Assembly: GCA_024235015.1 (NCBI GenBank) | Contig: JACKNG010000003.1 | Coordinates: 434,001 to 498,000, forward strand | DNA from: Gammaproteobacteria bacterium | GTDB lineage: Bacteria > Pseudomonadota > Gammaproteobacteria > Ga0077536 | Direction: 5' to 3' | Length of the DNA: 64,000 nt | Shown: positions 61,176-64,000 of the stretch, in pieces | Layout of the letters: the number at the start of each line of letters is the position of its first letter | How positions within the stretch are numbered: the first letter of the stretch is position 1 | Notes under the pieces: generated by a model | Databases searched by the model: none | Seen by the model: the letters and a program-made list of their open reading frames with translations, nothing else | What the model was told of the DNA's origin: nothing | Program-made: the position numbers and the translations under genes

Positions 61176-63107
61176 TCAGCCCTGGCGGCCAGCCGCCGGT
61201 GCTGCTTCGCCGAACATGGCGAAGCGTTCGTCGTCGACCACCCTGAGCGGCATGACGTCGCTGTCGCCGGTGATGATCAGCGAGCGGTCGACGCGCAGGC
61301 AGCTGCCGCCCCAGGCGCCGTTGACCGAGAAGGTGCACAACTGCAGGTTGAAACCGTCCAGCCGCGGCAGCCGCGCCAGCGCCTGGTAGACATGGTCGCG
61401 GTCGCCGAACTGGCCGCCGGTCGCCTCCAGCACCGCGTCGCCGTCGACGATGCGGATGTTGCGGCCCTGGCGGCCGACGATAGGCTTGGCCACGTAGCCC
61501 GCCGCGCGCAGGCCGTCGCCGAGTTCGAACGCCGTCTCCAGCAGGTAGGGGTGGTTGGGGAACAGCGACCACAGCACCGGCAGCATGGCCTTGTTGCTCG
61601 GGATCAGGGTCCACAGGGGTTCGAACACCATCACTTCGCTGCGCAGCAACACGTCGACCAACCGCGGCGGGGCATCGTGCCGGGTACCGGGGCGATAGTT
61701 CTCGAGGGCCTGTGCATCGTCCGCGCACTCGGCCCGGATCTGGTCGATGGCGGTCTCCCAGGCCCAGGTCTTCCACACCCAGCGGATGGGCTCGCCGTCG
61801 GCATCGAGCACGGCGCCATCGGCACCCCAGCGCAGACCCTGCACGCCGTGGATGATCTTGGTCGGGACGCCGGCCTCGTCCATCGCCTCCTGCATGAACA
61901 GGGCGTGGTAGGTTTCCTCGAGATCGCGGTCCTGCATGATGTGCAGCAGGCCGTCGACCTCGCTCTTGCGCCACGCTTCGCGCAAGTCGTGGTGCAGCGC
62001 CGCGCCCGGGTCGTCGCCGAGGCGGCAACCGAAGTGATCGGCCCACTTGCCCTGGACCTTGCCGCATTCCATGTGGCAGGAAGCCGAGTCGCAGTTGTAT
62101 TCGTAGACCTTCAGGCCGCGCGCGGTGAGCGCGAAGTCGAAGCGCCCGGTGATCATCTGGTTGTGGCGGTTGGCCCAGGACTGGCGGATCTTCGGCCACA
62201 GCGCGCGCGGGATACGGAACTTCGCCAGCAGGGCGTCGTCGCGCAGCACGTAGTCGGTGCCGTGCATGAACAACACGTGCAACTGGTTGGTCGCCTTCTC
62301 GAGTTCGTCGTGCACGGTCTGCGAGACGCAGAAGAAGCGATGCTGGTCCTGCCCGGCGCCGGACATCAGGTGTCCGCGCATCATCTCGACGTAGGCGGCC
62401 TCGTCGGGGTTGGCGACGTTGAGCCAGGCGCGACTGGCCTGGCCACGGTCCTCGACTTCGCGTGCGACCAGGTGGAACAAGCCGGGGTCGGGTTCATCGA
62501 CCGGTTCGGCATCGGTATCGTCGTCGGTCTGCATGACCCAGCCGAGGATGGTGGCATCGCCGAACGAGCATTCCAGCCAGAACTCCCCGCTCGGCATGAC
62601 GCTGGCGCGCACCTCGCGCGAGTAGTCCTGGCCCGGCGCCCATACCAGGTGATCGACGTTCTGCTCGCAGAAGCGTACGCGGTCGGGCAGCACCTCGGTG
62701 ACGATGGCGACGTGGCCGGTGCGCTCGAACTCGCCGCCCTCGTCCCATACCAGCAGGCAGCCGGGCAACGGGTGGCGCCGCGAACCGTTGCGGAAGGCGC
62801 GCATGGGCCGGCGCGTACCGCGGCGCACGTCGCGCAGCGAGGTCAGTTCGAACAGCTCGTAGGCCATGCCGACTTCATCGAAGATGCAGCCGGTGTTGAG
62901 ATAGAGCCAGCGCCGCGCGAACTCCACGCACTGCCACTTGTAGCCCATGTAGATGCCGTCCACGTAGCTGCGGTAGCTGTGGCGATCGGGCAGCTCGGCG
63001 TCGTCGGCCGATTCGTAGTGCGAGGAATAACAGGGGACCCCGCCCGGCGCGACGCCGAGCAGGGTGCCGAACCTGGCCGGGCCAGGCGGTGCGATGGGTT
63101 CCGACAT
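61176..63107 (-). CDS. gss: Bifunctional glutathionylspermidine synthetase/amidase
   Basis: 643 aa, close to E. coli Gss (619 aa). N-terminal CHAP amidase (1-200): GYKWQCVEFARRWLYLNTG with the catalytic Cys and ERTGHVAIVTEV with the His. C-terminal ATP-grasp synthetase (from about 215): ARGLKVYEYNCDSASCHMEC, a GVQGLRWGADG region, IPSNKAMLPVLWSLFPNHPY, and KPIVGRQGRNIRIV plus CTFSVNGAWGGSCLRVDRS at the end. The enzyme makes and hydrolyses glutathionylspermidine, linking thiol and polyamine pools. No sign of truncation. Regulator not seen. Confidence 0.93.
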   Translation of the reverse strand: MSEPIAPPGPARFGTLLGVAPGGVPCYSSHYESADDAELPDRHSYRSYVDGIYMGYKWQCVEFARRWLYLNTGCIFDEVGMAYELFELTSLRDVRRGTRRPMRAFRNGSRRHPLPGCLLVWDEGGEFERTGHVAIVTEVLPDRVRFCEQNVDHLVWAPGQDYSREVRASVMPSGEFWLECSFGDATILGWVMQTDDDTDAEPVDEPDPGLFHLVAREVEDRGQASRAWLNVANPDEAAYVEMMRGHLMSGAGQDQHRFFCVSQTVHDELEKATNQLHVLFMHGTDYVLRDDALLAKFRIPRALWPKIRQSWANRHNQMITGRFDFALTARGLKVYEYNCDSASCHMECGKVQGKWADHFGCRLGDDPGAALHHDLREAWRKSEVDGLLHIMQDRDLEETYHALFMQEAMDEAGVPTKIIHGVQGLRWGADGAVLDADGEPIRWVWKTWAWETAIDQIRAECADDAQALENYRPGTRHDAPPRLVDVLLRSEVMVFEPLWTLIPSNKAMLPVLWSLFPNHPYLLETAFELGDGLRAAGYVAKPIVGRQGRNIRIVDGDAVLEATGGQFGDRDHVYQALARLPRLDGFNLQLCTFSVNGAWGGSCLRVDRSLIITGDSDVMPLRVVDDERFAMFGEAAPAAGRQG

Positions 63108-63341
63108 GCGGGCTGGGAAACTCGTGCGAGCCTCACTGGCAGGGAGCAGTGCCGGGGCGGCCGCGAGCGCGGCCCGGTGACCCGGCGCCGCGCGAGTTTA
63201 CGCCGACGCCGGCGTGACGCAAGTACCGCCGTCGCGCGGTCGCGATGGTGTTGCAGGGGCGCTGTCCGCTAGAGTGCCGCAACGTCGCCGGTCGGCGCCG
63301 CGCCGCCCGCGCCCACCCAGCAACAGGGAGTGCCCGAACCC

Positions 63342-63761
63342 ATGCCCCGCAAGACCTTCGCCCTGGCCCTGGCCTGCTGCGCCCTGGCCGGCTGTGCCAG
63401 TAATCGCCCGGTCGTCTATCCCAACGCCCATGCCCGGAGCGTCGGCCAGGCCCGCATCGAGGCCGACATCGCCGACTGCGAGCGCCTCGCACGCGCGGCC
63501 GGCGCTTCGCCGCAGGGCGGCCAGGCCGCCGACGCCGCCCGCGATACCGTCAAGGGCGGCGCCCTGGGTGCGGCGACCGGCGCGGTCGGCGGTGCCATCG
63601 CCGGCAGCGCCGGACGCGGCGCCGCCATCGGCGCGGCGTCGGGCGCCACGGCCGGCCTGCTCAACCGTCTGTTCACCGGCGGCACGCCCAACCCGGCCTA
63701 CCGCAACTTCGTCCAGCGCTGCCTGGGCGAGCGCGGCTACGACATCAGCGGCTGGAACTGA
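63342..63761 (+). CDS. Glycine-zipper outer-membrane lipoprotein
   Basis: 139 aa from ATG 63342 (a GTG at 63330 is an alternative). Lipobox ALAGC at about residue 17 of the signal peptide PRKTFALALACCALAGCASN. The middle (about 70-110) is a glycine zipper, GGALGAATGAVGGAIAGSAG with AAIGAASGATAG, which can insert into membranes or form oligomers. The C-terminal NFVQRCLGERGYDISGWN is common in small enterobacterial and pseudomonad envelope lipoproteins. Function unknown; probably an envelope or osmotic-stress protein. Confidence 0.8.
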   Translation: MPRKTFALALACCALAGCASNRPVVYPNAHARSVGQARIEADIADCERLARAAGASPQGGQAADAARDTVKGGALGAATGAVGGAIAGSAGRGAAIGAASGATAGLLNRLFTGGTPNPAYRNFVQRCLGERGYDISGWN

Positions 63762-63974
63762 ACCGGCGCGGTGCCCGGTCCGCGTCATAGGCCTTCCGCG
63801 GCCACAGGTTCGGATCATTGCTATCGATCGGGGAAGCGACGCCTGGCTTCCCAAGCGTCCCCACTGCGCGGTTCGGAGATCGCTACGAATGTTTTCAGTC
63901 GTCCGGTATGCAGCCCGACCGCCGATCGCTAGACTCGTGGTGACCGACCCCACGCCCCAATCGAGAGCTTGCCC

Positions 63975-64000
63975 ATGGAACACGCTAACCCTCGTCGGAT
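63975..64000 (+). CDS. Possible start of next gene (partial)
   Basis: ATG at 63975 opens MEHANPRR and runs off the window. GAGAG lies 7 bases upstream. Too short to identify. The bases 63762-63974 hold no gene that I can support. Confidence 0.2.

Noticed and set aside
58794..63272. Very long plus-strand open frame (about 1490 codons) opposite the kinase and gss genes
   Set aside because: It is an antisense shadow caused by GC-rich codon use; its translation is Arg/Val/Gly-rich with no recognisable fold, while the minus strand encodes two clear full-length enzymes.

Overview
The window is a GC-rich, densely packed bacterial chromosome segment. Fused FdsA/FdhD/FdsD formate dehydrogenase genes, two TonB-dependent receptors, a PnuC-type transporter downstream of a TPP riboswitch, three PEP-CTERM-type proteins and glutathione-based enzymes (GSTs, a bifunctional glutathionylspermidine synthetase/amidase) point to a Gram-negative proteobacterium, most likely a gammaproteobacterium. 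The many flavin monooxygenases, acyl-CoA dehydrogenases and ring-cleavage genes suggest a catabolically versatile environmental organism. No rRNA, tRNA, CRISPR array, phage or transposase gene was seen.

Layout: 1-1515 is the 3' end of a NAD-linked formate dehydrogenase operon (fdsA, fdhD, fdsD). 2211-7535 holds a PEP-CTERM protein, two amidohydrolases, a double GFA protein and a small membrane protein. 7550-11675 is a thiamine-acquisition operon: TPP riboswitch, TonB receptor, YkoF-like thiamine-binding protein, PnuT-like transporter, thiamine-kinase-like enzyme. 11790-14912 has an acyl-CoA dehydrogenase-like protein, a luciferase-like oxidoreductase and an ankyrin protein. 14935-33200 and 44945-52708 are accessory catabolic blocks with luciferase-like (LLM) oxidoreductases, Baeyer-Villiger-type monooxygenases, two thiamine-diphosphate enzymes, cupins, GSTs, a citryl-CoA lyase-like enzyme, a fused double acyl-CoA dehydrogenase and a Zn alcohol dehydrogenase. 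33392-44737 has a methyltransferase, membrane proteins, two PEP-CTERM proteins, a two-component system next to a siderophore-type receptor, a SnoaL-like protein and two SDRs. 52742-58906 has two 2-oxoglutarate/Fe(II)-type oxygenases and a Rieske/meta-cleavage aromatic degradation cluster with its FCD-type regulator. 58914-63761 has a PAS histidine kinase, Gss and a glycine-zipper lipoprotein.

Two observations stand out. First, a hidden selenoprotein: the gene at 21275-21802 reads through an in-frame UGA in a U-G-S-C motif, and ordinary gene calling would split it into two ORFs. It is translationally coupled to a conserved partner. Second, a putative regulon: three divergent promoters (16780-16952, 28178-28557, 48363-48540) each carry two 12-bp palindromes of the form TTGTNCGNACAA. 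The two centres are exactly 64 bp apart in all three cases. One of these promoters drives a GntR/UTRA (HutC-type) regulator, the obvious candidate to bind all six sites. The regulon would link both thiamine-diphosphate enzymes, both Baeyer-Villiger-type monooxygenases, several LLM enzymes, the GSTs and possibly the selenoprotein unit into one undescribed catabolic programme.

The intergenic regions also carry at least four families of REP-like palindromes (arms such as GGGGACAGACCACG, GGGGACAGTTTACTTTT, GGTGACAGTATACTTTT and GGTGTCTGACACC). One is a perfect 56-bp palindrome and one sits between two copies of a 68-bp duplication.
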